Of a stretch of 64,000 nt of DNA, positions 16,590 to 26,114 are shown piece after piece. The notes below the pieces were generated by a model. It made no database searches, had not been told where the DNA came from, and saw nothing but the letters and a program-made list of their open reading frames with translations. The position numbers were made by a program, and so were the translations under genes. The stretch is from the NCBI RefSeq assembly GCF_009712475.1, contig NZ_VCJO01000017.1, positions 1 through 64,000 of the forward strand, given 5' to 3'. Origin of the DNA: Micromonospora sp. CP22 (lineage in GTDB: Bacteria > Actinomycetota > Actinomycetes > Mycobacteriales > Micromonosporaceae). The first letter of the stretch is position 1. Each line of letters begins with the position of its first letter.

Positions 16590-17482
16590 CGATGCGGGAC
16601 AGATTCGTGGACACCACCACCGCGTTGTTGGCCGAGGATCCACGTACCGCACTGGTCCTCGCCGACATCTCCGCCAGCGCGTTCGCCCCGGCGGCCGAAC
16701 GGCACCCGGATCGGGTGCTCAACGTCGGCATCCGGGAGCAGTTGATGGTGGGTGTGGCCGGCGGGCTGGCGCTGACCGGGCTGCGACCGATCGTGCACAC
16801 TTACGCGCCGTTCCTGGTGGAACGGGCGTACGAGCAGATCAAGCTCGACCTCGACCACCAGGATGCGAGCGCGGTGCTGGTCAGCGTGGGTGCCTCCTAT
16901 GACCGGGCGGAGGCCGGCCGTACCCATCTCGGTCCGGCCGACGTGGCGTTGTTCGACACCCTGTCCGGGTGGACGGTGCACGCACCTGGTCATCCCGACG
17001 AGGTACCGGCGCTGCTGCGCGCGATGGTCGCCGCCGAGGGCTCGGCGTACCTGCGGCTGTCGACGCTGCACAACGCCGAACCGCACGGTGGTGACGGCGC
17101 GCTCGTGGTGGTCCGGGACGCGGGGCCGGGTGCGGCGCTGCTGGTCGCGGTCGGTCCCGTGTTGGACGCTGCTCTCGACGCGACCTCGGGCCTACCGGTC
17201 AGCGTGGCGTACACGCATCGGCCACGGCCGTTCGACACCGCCGGGCTGCGGGCGCTCGCCGACCGTGAGGTGATCCTGGTGGAGCCCTATCTGGCGGGCA
17301 CCTCGACCCGGGTGGTCGCGGCAGCGTTGGCCGACCGGCCGCACCGGTTGCTGGCGTTGGGGGTGCGACGCGAGGAGTGGCGCCGCTACGGCTCGGCGAC
17401 GGACCACGCGCGCTGGCACGGGCTGGACGCGAACGGGTTGCGCCGCTCGATCACCGACTTCCTGGCACCGGCGTTGGTGTGA
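16586..17482 (+). CDS. transketolase, C-terminal (pyrimidine-binding) subunit
   Basis: 298 residues: the pyrimidine-binding domain with NVGIREQLMVGVAGGLALTG (the catalytic Glu is in GIREQ) and the C-terminal domain ending HGLDANGLRRSITDFLAPALV. Starts at GTG 16586 in a GTGA overlap with the upstream stop and after GGGGAG, so the two subunits are translationally coupled and must act together. Confidence 0.85.
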   Translation: MTMRDRFVDTTTALLAEDPRTALVLADISASAFAPAAERHPDRVLNVGIREQLMVGVAGGLALTGLRPIVHTYAPFLVERAYEQIKLDLDHQDASAVLVSVGASYDRAEAGRTHLGPADVALFDTLSGWTVHAPGHPDEVPALLRAMVAAEGSAYLRLSTLHNAEPHGGDGALVVVRDAGPGAALLVAVGPVLDAALDATSGLPVSVAYTHRPRPFDTAGLRALADREVILVEPYLAGTSTRVVAAALADRPHRLLALGVRREEWRRYGSATDHARWHGLDANGLRRSITDFLAPALV

Positions 17483-17567
17483 TCGCCACGCGGCATGTCG
17501 GCGGCGACGCACCGCCCCGACCTGCCGCGATCCGACGCCCGCCCGCAGTAACGGAGCGGTCAGGGGG

Positions 17568-18272
17568 TCAGTTGGGCGCGATGTCGCGCTTGCGGCGGGT
17601 GCGTTCCCGACCGAGGATCCAGAGCGCCTCGACGCCGTCCCGCCAGGTGATCTTCTTGCCTTCCTCCCGGCCCCGCGCCCGGTAGCTGATCGGCACCTCG
17701 TACGGCCGGATGCGGCGGCGCAGCAGCTTGCCGGTCACCTCGGCTTCCATACCGAACCCACGGGAACGGATGTCCAGGGAGCGGTAGAGCTCCACCGGCA
17801 TCAGCTTGAAGCAGGTCTCCAGGTCGCCGATGTAGGAGTTGAACAGCACGTTCGCCGCCATGGTGACGCCTTTGTTGCCCATCACGTACCAGAAGCTGTA
17901 GGCACTGTGGCTGCCGAAGGTGCGGTTGCCGTAGACCACCGTCGCCCGCCCGTCCAGCACCGGGGCGAGCAGCTTGGGGATGTCCTGCGGGTCGTACTCC
18001 AGGTCGGCGTCGAGGATGACCATGTACTCGCCGTCGGCGTTGGCGACCGCCGTGCGGATGGCCGCGCCCTTGCCCGCGTTGCGTTGGTGCGTGATAACCC
18101 GCAGCCGGGCGTCATCGGCGCGGCCGAGGACCTCTCCGGTGCCGTCGCGGCTGCCGTCGTCGACCACCACGAGTTCGATCTCGCACGGGTATTCGACGGC
18201 CAGCGCCTGCTTGAGGGCATCCGCGATGCGTTCTTCCTCGTTGTAGACCGGCATGAGGATCGACAGCTTCAC
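17568..18272 (-). CDS. family 2 glycosyltransferase, polyprenyl-phosphate glycose synthase-like
   Basis: 234 residues of GT-A fold: LSILMPVYNEEERI, VVVDDGSRDGTGEV, ILDADLEYDP (metal-binding DAD) and GFGMEAEVTGKLL. This is the pattern of dolichol/polyprenol-phosphate mannose synthases without the C-terminal membrane domain, which transfer a sugar from a nucleotide donor to polyprenyl phosphate at the inner membrane face. GTG 18272 is preceded by GTGGAG. It is divergent from a GT-C/GT39-like gene 125 bp away, the expected user of its product. Confidence 0.83.
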   Translation of the reverse strand: MKLSILMPVYNEEERIADALKQALAVEYPCEIELVVVDDGSRDGTGEVLGRADDARLRVITHQRNAGKGAAIRTAVANADGEYMVILDADLEYDPQDIPKLLAPVLDGRATVVYGNRTFGSHSAYSFWYVMGNKGVTMAANVLFNSYIGDLETCFKLMPVELYRSLDIRSRGFGMEAEVTGKLLRRRIRPYEVPISYRARGREEGKKITWRDGVEALWILGRERTRRKRDIAPN

Positions 18273-18397
18273 GGGAATCTCCACGAGGGCGCACAATGTG
18301 TCGGCCATAGCCTAGCCCGGCAGGTCAGCCCGCTGGTGCAGACCACCGATGGTGATCCATGGTTGGGCACCCAGGCTGATGGTGTTTACTTCCGGCC

Positions 18398-20632
18398 ATG
18401 TCGGCCGCCGGCTTCCTGTTCGTCCTGTTTCCCGTCGCCACGCTCGCTCTGCTCAGCGTGGCGCTTCGACCACGGGTCGTGGGCGCGGCGACACCCCGAC
18501 GGCTCGCGGTGGTCCGGGCGGCCCTCGCCGTCGGCGCCTTCGCGGTGGTGACCGTCGAGGTGCTGGGGGCACTGCGGCTGCTCAACCCACTCGCGTTCGG
18601 CTTGGCCTGGCTGCTCTGCCTCAGCGCGGCGGCAGCCGCCGCCTGGTGGCGGCATCGGGTGGACGCCACGGTCGCCGTGGCGGACGCGCCCGGGTTCACG
18701 GTCGTGGGCACCACCGCCGCGTCACCGGGCCGGGCCCTGGCGTCAGGATCGTCGGGCGTCCTCGCCGCACCGGCCGGTGGCGTGGCGGTCGACACGGTGA
18801 CCGTGGGGCCCGATCGACCATCGGCACCGTCCGGGCCGGGCACCGTGGCGGCCGGCGGCTGGCGCGCCGCCGTCGGCGACTTCTGGCGTACGGCGAGTCG
18901 TGGCGAACGGCTGCTCACCGGTACGGTCGCCGGGCTGGTCCTGGTCGAGTTGCTGATCGCCCTGCTGGCCGCGCCGAACAACTTCGACTCGCAGACGTAC
19001 CACCTGCCCAAGGTGGAACGCTGGGTGGCTCAGGGCGACCTGACGTTCTGGGCGACCGCGATCCACCGGCAGGTCACCATCCCGCCGGGTGCCGAGTATC
19101 TGCTGCTGCACCTGCGCCTACTCACCGGCGGCGACGCGTTGCACCACCTGGTCCAGTGGGCGGCCGGAGTGCTCTGCCTGCTCGTGGTGGCCCGGGTGAC
19201 CGCGCAGCTCGGCGGTGGTCGCCGGGCCCAGGTCCTCACCGTCTTCGTGTTGGCCACCACGCCGATGGTGGCTCTCCAGGCGACCAGTACCCAGACCGAC
19301 CTGGTCTGCGCCGCCTGGGTGCTCTGCACCGGGACGTTGGCCTTGGACGGGCTGCGCCGACGCGCACACCTGGTCGACCTGCTCGCCCTCGGTGCGGCCA
19401 CCGGGCTGACCGCGGTCACCAAGACCAGCGGGCTGCTGGCGGTCGGTCCGCTACTCGTGCTGTGGGGGGTGGGCCAGCTTCGCCTGGCGTACGTCGACCG
19501 GCCGGTCCCACGCCGCCGGGCCCCGGTCGCGGAAATCGCCCGTACCGTCGGGGCCTCCGCGCTGATCCTGCTGGTCGCCGTCGCGGTGGTCGGCCCCTTC
19601 CTCGGTCGGGTGCACGCCGAGTTCGGTCACCCGCTCGGACCGGACCGGCTGCGCACGTCGGTTCCGATGGAGCGGCACGATCCGGCGTCGGTGCTGGTGA
19701 ACGCGCTCCGGATCGGGCACACCGCACTGGACACTCCGCTGGCACCGCTGCGCGACGTCTCCGCCGAGGTGATCGTCGGGGTGGCCGGGCTGCTCGGGGT
19801 CGACCCACAGGACCGCGCGATCACCTTCGGGCAGGAGATCTTCCCGGTGGCGTCCTGGTATCCCGACGAGGATCGGGCGGCGTTCCCGCTGGCCGGGGCG
19901 CTGGTGCTGGCCGGTGTGCTGGCGGCACTGCGCCGCCCGGCCCGGATCAGTCCGGACGCGGCCGGTGCGCTGCGTGCGTACGCCGTGGTGATGGTCGTCG
20001 GCGTGGTGTTGCACACCGCAATGATCAAGTGGCAGCCGTGGGGGAACCGCCTGATCCTCTACGCCCTGGCGGCCTCGGTGCCACTGGCCGGGCTCTGGCT
20101 CGACGCCGTCGTCCGCCGTACGGGGCGGTTCGCGCCTGTCGAATCACCGCGCGGTGGCCCGGTGGGCAGGCGGCCAGTCGCCGCCGGACTCGCGGTGACG
20201 GTCCTCGCCACCTGTGCGTTGGCCGGGGTGTTGTCGGTGGCGTACGGCTTCCCGCGCCGACTGGTCGGCACCGCCTCGGTCTTCACCACCGCCGAGTGGG
20301 AGAGCCGGTTCGTGCGGCGTCCGCAGTGGGCGGAGGAGTACCGCTGGGCGGCGGACGCGGTCCGCGCTGCCGACGCGCGCCGGATCGGGCTCTCCCAGCG
20401 CAACGACGACTGGGAGTACCCCTGGTGGCTGCTGCTGCGCGACGCGGACGGTTCACCACCTGACCTGCTGGCACTTCAGTCGGTGTTGGACAACCGACCG
20501 CCGACCGACCCGGCCTCGGTCGACGCGATCCTCTGTGCGGGCAGCCGGAAGCTCTGCGCCGACCTGGTGCCCGCCGGTTGGCGGTTGGAGTTCCGCAGCT
20601 ACGTCGGATACGCCCTGCCCGGCGAGCGGTGA
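18398..20632 (+). CDS. membrane glycosyltransferase, GT39/ArnT-like
   Basis: 744 residues with a short hydrophobic N-terminus, a Ser/Thr/Ala-rich stretch (90-150) and about 10 further transmembrane segments. The first large loop reads NNFDSQTYHLPKVERWV, the GT-C acidic motif seen in PMT/ArnT relatives, followed by TSTQTDLVCAAWVLCTG. Such enzymes move sugars from polyprenyl phosphate to proteins or lipids outside the membrane. The acceptor is unknown. Pairing with the divergent GT2 gene supports the assignment. Confidence 0.7.
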   Translation: MSAAGFLFVLFPVATLALLSVALRPRVVGAATPRRLAVVRAALAVGAFAVVTVEVLGALRLLNPLAFGLAWLLCLSAAAAAAWWRHRVDATVAVADAPGFTVVGTTAASPGRALASGSSGVLAAPAGGVAVDTVTVGPDRPSAPSGPGTVAAGGWRAAVGDFWRTASRGERLLTGTVAGLVLVELLIALLAAPNNFDSQTYHLPKVERWVAQGDLTFWATAIHRQVTIPPGAEYLLLHLRLLTGGDALHHLVQWAAGVLCLLVVARVTAQLGGGRRAQVLTVFVLATTPMVALQATSTQTDLVCAAWVLCTGTLALDGLRRRAHLVDLLALGAATGLTAVTKTSGLLAVGPLLVLWGVGQLRLAYVDRPVPRRRAPVAEIARTVGASALILLVAVAVVGPFLGRVHAEFGHPLGPDRLRTSVPMERHDPASVLVNALRIGHTALDTPLAPLRDVSAEVIVGVAGLLGVDPQDRAITFGQEIFPVASWYPDEDRAAFPLAGALVLAGVLAALRRPARISPDAAGALRAYAVVMVVGVVLHTAMIKWQPWGNRLILYALAASVPLAGLWLDAVVRRTGRFAPVESPRGGPVGRRPVAAGLAVTVLATCALAGVLSVAYGFPRRLVGTASVFTTAEWESRFVRRPQWAEEYRWAADAVRAADARRIGLSQRNDDWEYPWWLLLRDADGSPPDLLALQSVLDNRPPTDPASVDAILCAGSRKLCADLVPAGWRLEFRSYVGYALPGER

Positions 20633-20796
20633 CCAGGCACGGGGCAGGCTCGAGCGGTCCGGGCTGAAAAGGGGCCATTGGCCCGGGTTGGCGCAGCGCG
20701 GAAGTATTCCGAGAGGTATTCACATACCTGCATCACAGGCGCTACCGTCCGGTAACTCGATCGACGTCCCGCGATCGTGCCGAAAGGAGTGCGTCG

Positions 20797-22395
20797 ATGT
20801 CTGGTACCCCCACCAGGCGTGAACGGACGCATCGACGGCGCCTTGCCCAGGTCGCCGTCCTCGCCACCGCTCTCGTCCTGCCGATGCTGGCCACGGCCTC
20901 ACCCGCCGCCGCGGCCGACCGTCCCGCCGTCCAGCCACTTCCCGCAAACCTCGAAACCATCCGTGCCGCCGAGGCGACCGCGCTCTACGGCAGTCCCGGC
21001 ATCCGCCCGATCGACCAACGGCGTACCGCGCTGATCAGCATGGGCGACAGCCAGATCTCCGGCGAGGGGGTGGGCAACTACGTGCCCGGCACCCACCAGC
21101 CGGGCAACTGGTGCGACCGCTCGTACGACCAGGCGGTCTTCCGGACCGGTATCACCGCCGACGAGCGCTACAACATCGCCTGCTCGGGTGCCACCCCGTG
21201 GAACCTGATCGCCGGTGGCCCCACCCAGCACAACGAGCTGAACCAGGGTGACCAACTCGCGATCAAGGCACGCAACACGAACATCAAGCTGATCTGGGTG
21301 GTGGTCGGCGCCAACGGCGACGGCACCATCCAGTTCGGCCCGGTCGCCACCGACTGCGCCGTCCGCCGCGTCTTCTTCCAGGGCCCCTGCTGGCCCACCT
21401 ACACCGACCAGTGGGCGGTACGCACCGACGGTAGCCGTCGGGCGGTCGAAGAGGCGCTGACCGACATCCGCCGCACGATGACCAACGCCGGTTACCTCGC
21501 CTCCGACTACGAGCTGGTGCTCATGTCGTACTCCAGCCCGGCCAGTCCGGACGTGGAGGACAACCCCAACTTCCCCGGCTGGTACTCCGGCGGCTGCCTG
21601 CTGTACCTGGCCGACGCCGCGTTCGCCCGGAACAAGGCGGTGCCGATGTTCGAGTCGGCGCTGCGGGCGGCGGCGGCCAACACCGGCACCCGCTACCTCG
21701 ACGCCAGCCGCCTCTTCCACGGACACGAGGTGTGCACCGACAACACCTCGGTACGCGGGCTCTACATCGAGCTGGGCATCTGGGACGAGAACGCGGCCCG
21801 CCAGTCGTTCCACCCGAACAAGCGGGGGCACGGCATGTTCGCCCAGTGCATCACCCAGTTCTACGCCTCCGGCCAGCAGCAGGGGACCTGCGTCGACCCG
21901 GCCAGCACCGGCAACGGCCAGCTCTACCCGGGGCTGATGGAGTTCCGGCAGCTGCGTAACGCGGCCACCGGCACCTGCGTCGACGGCAAGGGGTACGACT
22001 CACGCAACGGCACCGTGCAGCAGTCGTACCGCTGCCACGGCGGGCGCAACCAGGGCTTCTGGTACGACCCGACCCGGCAGTCGCTGCACTCCGAGCTCTC
22101 GCACGACCGGTGCCTGGACGTCTCCGGTGGTTCGTTGACTTCGGGCACGGCGGTCAACATCTACGACTGCCACGGCGGCACCAACCAGAAGTTCACCTTC
22201 TCCGGCAACCAGATCCGCGCCGCCGGTAACACCAACCTCTGCCTGGCCTTCGACAACCCGCTGCTCGGTACCCCCCGACTGCGGCTGGCCACCTGCTCCA
22301 GCAGCTCCCGGCAGCAGTGGTCGTTCGAGTCGCGGTCGTTCGCCCAGCCGGTCGGCTATGGCCGGGACGACTTCATCGGCTCCCGCGTCTACTGA
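20797..22395 (+). CDS. secreted SGNH-type hydrolase with C-terminal ricin B-type lectin domain
   Basis: 532 residues. A signal peptide (RRRLAQVAVLATALVLPML, cleavage after ASPAAAA, about residue 39). Mature residues 50-360 are SGNH/GDSL-hydrolase-like: ISMGDSQISGEG holds the Gly-Asp-Ser block, VGANGDG the Asn block, and SFHPNKRGHGMF the catalytic Asp-less His block. Residues 385-510 form a ricin-type beta-trefoil (GTCVDGKG..., DRCLDVSGGS, INIYDCHGGTNQKF-like repeats). Likely an exported esterase directed to polysaccharide. ATG 20797 follows AAAGGAG. A hairpin follows the stop. Confidence 0.82.
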   Translation: MSGTPTRRERTHRRRLAQVAVLATALVLPMLATASPAAAADRPAVQPLPANLETIRAAEATALYGSPGIRPIDQRRTALISMGDSQISGEGVGNYVPGTHQPGNWCDRSYDQAVFRTGITADERYNIACSGATPWNLIAGGPTQHNELNQGDQLAIKARNTNIKLIWVVVGANGDGTIQFGPVATDCAVRRVFFQGPCWPTYTDQWAVRTDGSRRAVEEALTDIRRTMTNAGYLASDYELVLMSYSSPASPDVEDNPNFPGWYSGGCLLYLADAAFARNKAVPMFESALRAAAANTGTRYLDASRLFHGHEVCTDNTSVRGLYIELGIWDENAARQSFHPNKRGHGMFAQCITQFYASGQQQGTCVDPASTGNGQLYPGLMEFRQLRNAATGTCVDGKGYDSRNGTVQQSYRCHGGRNQGFWYDPTRQSLHSELSHDRCLDVSGGSLTSGTAVNIYDCHGGTNQKFTFSGNQIRAAGNTNLCLAFDNPLLGTPRLRLATCSSSSRQQWSFESRSFAQPVGYGRDDFIGSRVY

Positions 22396-22410
22396 CGGCA
22401 GAAAGCAGCG

Positions 22411-22468
22411 GGCCCGCCGTGCTCACCGTGCTGGTCGACCGACCATCACGGGTCGGGCACGGCGGGTC
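22411..22468 (+). terminator. hairpin after the SGNH hydrolase gene
   Basis: Inverted repeat GGCCCGCCGTGC (22411-22422) and GCACGGCGGGTC (22457-22468), 11 pairs plus one G-T, sixteen bases after the stop codon. The long loop itself holds a shorter dyad. Confidence 0.5.
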
Positions 22469-22525
22469 CGTGCTACGCCACGAGCGGCGCGAGGTCCGTC
22501 GCAGGCTCTCCGGTGCGGGGCCCGG

Positions 22526-23035
22526 TCAGCGGGCCGCGACGGGTTGGAAGGTGGCCGGTCGAGCGGTCGGCGACTCGGCGACGGTGGCCACGATCCGGGG
22601 CTGCTGACTGCGTACGCGGGTGCGGAAGGCATGGTTGAGCAACGCGTCCAGCTGCCACACCTGCTTGGGGTACTGGGTGCGGATCAGGAAGCGCTCGCGG
22701 ATGCCGTCGATAGCGGTGGCGGCCAGTTCCACGCAGTGCAGTCGCGGGTCGGGGCTCCAGGTGACGTGGCTCAGCTCGCGCAGCTCCGTGTTGAGGTGCA
22801 GGCGGAGTCGGTGCAACACCCGGGTCTGCCGGGTGACCACGAGCCGCCGGTGGGTGAGCAGCAGCAGGTACTCCCCCTTGACCGGTCGGTCGGGCCGACT
22901 GCACCGGGTGACCAGGATGGTGGCGTCGCCGGAACCCACGCAGCGACGGAACACCGGCATGTGCCGGCTGGCGGTCTGAAGCGCCAGGCCAGCCTCGGCG
23001 GCGGCCGGAAGGAACGTTCGGGAGAAGACGTCCAT
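22526..23035 (-). CDS. conserved hypothetical protein
   Basis: 169 residues, cytosolic, no family recognised. Central part EYLLLLTHRRLVVTRQTRVLHRLRLHLNTELRELSHV has the alternating strands of a PH-like/YokE-like beta domain (a common ligand-binding fold), which is only a guess; it ends FQPVAAR. ATG 23035 opens it. Flanked by the convergent SGNH hydrolase gene and, upstream, by the thiolase gene on the same strand 145 bases away. Confidence 0.6.
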   Translation of the reverse strand: MDVFSRTFLPAAAEAGLALQTASRHMPVFRRCVGSGDATILVTRCSRPDRPVKGEYLLLLTHRRLVVTRQTRVLHRLRLHLNTELRELSHVTWSPDPRLHCVELAATAIDGIRERFLIRTQYPKQVWQLDALLNHAFRTRVRSQQPRIVATVAESPTARPATFQPVAAR

Positions 23036-23180
23036 GACCTGCCCAACGACCCTGCCGGTGCCGTGACGTGGCCGATGGACATGCTTTTTGCAATTTCCAC
23101 ATCACGCGCCGTCGGCACGCACCGTCCGCCGCCGACGATCGGTGCCGCCGCTCCGGCCGTCGGGTGCTACCTCCGGCTGC

Positions 23181-24353
23181 TCAGAGCAGCTCGACGATGG
23201 TCGCGTTGGCCATCCCGCCGCCCTCGCACATGGTTTGCAGACCGTAGCGGATTCCGTTGTCCCGCATGTGCGCGAGCATGGTGGTCATGATCCGGGCACC
23301 CGACCCGCCGAGTGGATGCCCGAGGGCGATCGCGCCACCGCGCGGGTTGAGCCGCTCCGGGTCCGCCTCGGTCTCCGCCAACCAGGCCAACGGCACCGGG
23401 GCGAACGCCTCGTTCACCTCGTACACCCCGATCTCCTCGATGCCCAGCCCCGCGCGGCGCAGCGCCTTCGCGGTAGCCGGGATCGGCGCGGTCAGCATGG
23501 CGACGGGGTCGTCGGCCGCCACCACCGCCGTGTGGATGCGGGCCAGTGGGCGCAGCCCGTGCCGGCTGGCCCATTCGCTCGTGGTCACCGCGAGTGCGGC
23601 GGCCCCGTCGGAGATCTGCGAGGCGGAACCGGCGGTCACCACGCCCTCCGGATCGAACGGGGTGGCCAACTCGCCGAGCTTCTCCAGCGAGGTGTCACGC
23701 CGGATGCCCTCGTCCATCGCGAACTTGCCGCCGTCGGCGAGCACCACCGGGGCGATCTCGGCCTCGAACGCGGCGGCGTCCTGCGCGGCAGCGGCCTTGT
23801 CGTGGCTGGCCAGCGCGAACTCGTCGAGCTGGGTACGGGACAGCCGCCAACGTCGGGCGATCAGCTCCGCCCCCACGCCCTGGTTGAAGGGGAGCGGGGA
23901 GTCCTCGGCGACCCCCTCGACCCCCCGGTAGCGGGCCAGGATCTGCTCGCTGAACGGCATCCCGCCGGCCACGCTGGAGCCCATCGGCACCCGGGTCATC
24001 GACTCCACACCGCCCGCGACGACCAGGTCCGCCTGCCCGGAGAGCACCGTGGCCGCGGCGAAGTGCAGCGCCTGTTGGCTCGAACCGCATTGCCGGTCCA
24101 GGGTGGTGCCGGGCACCGACTCGGGCCAGCCGGCGGCCAGCACGGCGTTACGGGCGACGTTCCACGACTGCTCACCGACCTGCGAGACGCAGCCCCAGAT
24201 CACGTCGTCCACCTGGGCCGGATCGATCCCGGTGCGCTCGGCGAGGGCGCGCAGCACGTGGGCGGACAGGTCCACCGGGTGCACCGTGGCCAGGCTGCCC
24301 TTGCGCCGCCCGACCGGGGTACGCACCGCACCGACGATAACCGCGTCACTCAT
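23181..24353 (-). CDS. acetyl-CoA C-acyltransferase (thiolase)
   Basis: 390 residues, standard thiolase length. The acyl-carrying cysteine is in LDRQCGSSQQALH (about residue 88); the other signatures are NEAFAPVPLAW, GHPLGGSGARI and CEGGGMANA near the C-terminus. Thiolases cleave 3-ketoacyl-CoA in beta-oxidation or condense acetyl-CoA. It stands alone, without a FadB-like partner here, so the direction cannot be inferred. ATG 24353. Confidence 0.93.
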   Translation of the reverse strand: MSDAVIVGAVRTPVGRRKGSLATVHPVDLSAHVLRALAERTGIDPAQVDDVIWGCVSQVGEQSWNVARNAVLAAGWPESVPGTTLDRQCGSSQQALHFAAATVLSGQADLVVAGGVESMTRVPMGSSVAGGMPFSEQILARYRGVEGVAEDSPLPFNQGVGAELIARRWRLSRTQLDEFALASHDKAAAAQDAAAFEAEIAPVVLADGGKFAMDEGIRRDTSLEKLGELATPFDPEGVVTAGSASQISDGAAALAVTTSEWASRHGLRPLARIHTAVVAADDPVAMLTAPIPATAKALRRAGLGIEEIGVYEVNEAFAPVPLAWLAETEADPERLNPRGGAIALGHPLGGSGARIMTTMLAHMRDNGIRYGLQTMCEGGGMANATIVELL

Positions 24354-24484
24354 GTCTACTCCCCGGTAACTTGGGCTACCCCGATCCTACGCCCACCCGG
24401 ACCGACCGTCCCGTCCCCGCCCTCCCGTGCCGTCTCCACCGCCGCCGGATGCCGGGATACGACGGCACTGGCATCCTGGGTGCC

Positions 24485-24925
24485 GTGGCGTACGACACGA
24501 TCGCGCAGCAGTGGCGGGTGCCGCTGGCCCTGCCGATCCTCAAGCTGGTCACGGCGATCGCCGTGCTCGCCCTGGGGGTCCTGTTCGCCGAGGGCGACCC
24601 GCTCCGGCCGGTGCTCGGCGGGTTGGCTGCGGCGGTCCTCACGGGTTGGGGCCTGCGGGACCTGGTCACGCCGGTCCGGCTGGCGGTGGACGCGACCGGC
24701 ATCACCGTGCCGGCGGGGCTGCTGAGCCGACGCCACCTGCCCTGGCCGACGGTGGAGACCATCCAGGTGCAGCGATCCGGCCGCGCGTTCGCCGGCCCCA
24801 CGCTGGAGATCGACGCGGGCGATTCACTGCACCTGTTCAGCCGACTCGACCTCGGCACCGACCCGGCCGAGGTCGCCGAGGCGTTGCACGCCGTCCGCGC
24901 CGGACGCCACGACGACGTCGGCTGA
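24485..24925 (+). CDS. small membrane protein with bacterial PH-like domain
   Basis: About 146 residues. Two hydrophobic segments (LPILKLVTAIAVLALGVLF and VLGGLAAAVLTGWGLRDLV) are followed by a beta-rich domain (LAVDATGITVPAGLLSRRHL, WPTVETIQVQ) matching the bacterial PH (bPH2/PH-10) domains of membrane proteins of unknown role. Start chosen at GTG 24485; an in-frame ATG lies at 24449. Divergent from the thiolase, convergent with the rhomboid gene. Confidence 0.7.
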   Translation: MAYDTIAQQWRVPLALPILKLVTAIAVLALGVLFAEGDPLRPVLGGLAAAVLTGWGLRDLVTPVRLAVDATGITVPAGLLSRRHLPWPTVETIQVQRSGRAFAGPTLEIDAGDSLHLFSRLDLGTDPAEVAEALHAVRAGRHDDVG

Positions 24926-24971
24926 CCCACCTCGTGCCGGTGAGACCGTCGGGCCGCGCGGCGGGCCGTGG

Positions 24972-25883
24972 TCAGCCCAGCAGTGCCGCCGTACGGACCA
25001 GGGCCATCGCGAGCAGCACCACGACGATGACCGCCCCGCCGACGAACTGCACCAGAGTCCGACGCGACCGGGGAGCGTAGGCCAGCACCAACGCCATCAG
25101 CGCGCCGAACACCAGGCCACCCAGGTGCCCGGCGATCGAGATCTGCGGCACGGTGAAGGTGAAGATCAGGTTGATCACCAGGATGGGGAGGATGGCCGAG
25201 GTGTCCCGGCCCAGCCGTCGCATGATCACGAAGATTGCCGCGAAGAGGCCGAAGATGGCGGTCGACGCACCCGCCGACATCTGGTTGGGCGCGCTGAACA
25301 CGTAGACCGCGACGTTGCCGCCGAACCCGGCGATGAAATAGAGCGCGGCGAAGCGCAGCGGCCCGAGCACCGCCTCCAGCGAGCGGCCCAACACCCACAG
25401 CGCCCACATGTTCAGCAGCAGGTGCACCACGCCGTAGTGCAGGAACATCGCGGTGATCAGGCGGTACCACTGGCCCTCGGCCACGCCGCCGATGGTGCCG
25501 TCGAGGAACATCGCCCGGCCCAGCACCGCACCCCACTCGGTCAACGGGGTGCTGCCGCCCATCAGCCCGCCGAAGCCGTTCCCGCCGGCCGCCGCGTCCC
25601 CGCCCCGGTCGGAGGCGATCGAGGCCAACATGACCAGCAGGTTGAGCGCGATCAGGGTCTTGGTCACGTAGCCGTGTCGACCGGCGACGCCGCCACCGAA
25701 GGCGGTCCGTGCCGGGCGGACGCTACGCCGCCCCTCCGCCACGCACTCCGGGCACTGGAACCCGACCGATGCCTCGTTCATGCAGTCCGGGCAGATCGAC
25801 CTGTCGCACCGGGTGCAGCGGACGTACGTCTCCCGTCCGGGATGGCGGTAGCAGGCCGGCGTGGTCGGCGGGGACTCGCTCAT
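24972..25883 (-). CDS. rhomboid family intramembrane serine protease
   Basis: 303 residues. Residues 10-50 hold a B-box-like zinc site (CYRHPGRETYVRCTRCDRSICPDC) as in many actinobacterial rhomboids, followed by six or seven membrane segments. The catalytic serine is in GASTAIFG (most relatives have GASGAIFG) and the histidine in AGHLGGLVFG; HLLLNMWALWVLG carries the oxyanion-hole Asn. Rhomboids cut membrane proteins within the bilayer. In Streptomyces a rhomboid and a cyclophilin gene are also neighbours. Confidence 0.92.
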   Translation of the reverse strand: MSESPPTTPACYRHPGRETYVRCTRCDRSICPDCMNEASVGFQCPECVAEGRRSVRPARTAFGGGVAGRHGYVTKTLIALNLLVMLASIASDRGGDAAAGGNGFGGLMGGSTPLTEWGAVLGRAMFLDGTIGGVAEGQWYRLITAMFLHYGVVHLLLNMWALWVLGRSLEAVLGPLRFAALYFIAGFGGNVAVYVFSAPNQMSAGASTAIFGLFAAIFVIMRRLGRDTSAILPILVINLIFTFTVPQISIAGHLGGLVFGALMALVLAYAPRSRRTLVQFVGGAVIVVVLLAMALVRTAALLG

Positions 25884-26114
25884 CGCCGACCCCAGATGCC
25901 CGAGCGCTCAGTCATGCGAGCAAAGGTACCTTGAGCCTTCTCCCACACGCTCTCTCCGACGGGTCGCGGCTGGCCCGGACACGGGTGTCGTGCCCGGGCC
26001 AGCCGCCGACGCCACGGTCGTCGTCCGCCCACCGCCGGTGGTCGCGACCAGCGAAACTGGTACGCCGGACCGCAGCACTCGCAGGCCGGTCCGACGCCCC
26101 CTGCGGACGTACGC

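Noticed and set aside
16586..17482. The two transketolase genes as a frameshifted single gene
   Set aside because: The second gene has its own GTG with GGGGAG and a GTGA overlap, and split transketolases are a known arrangement.
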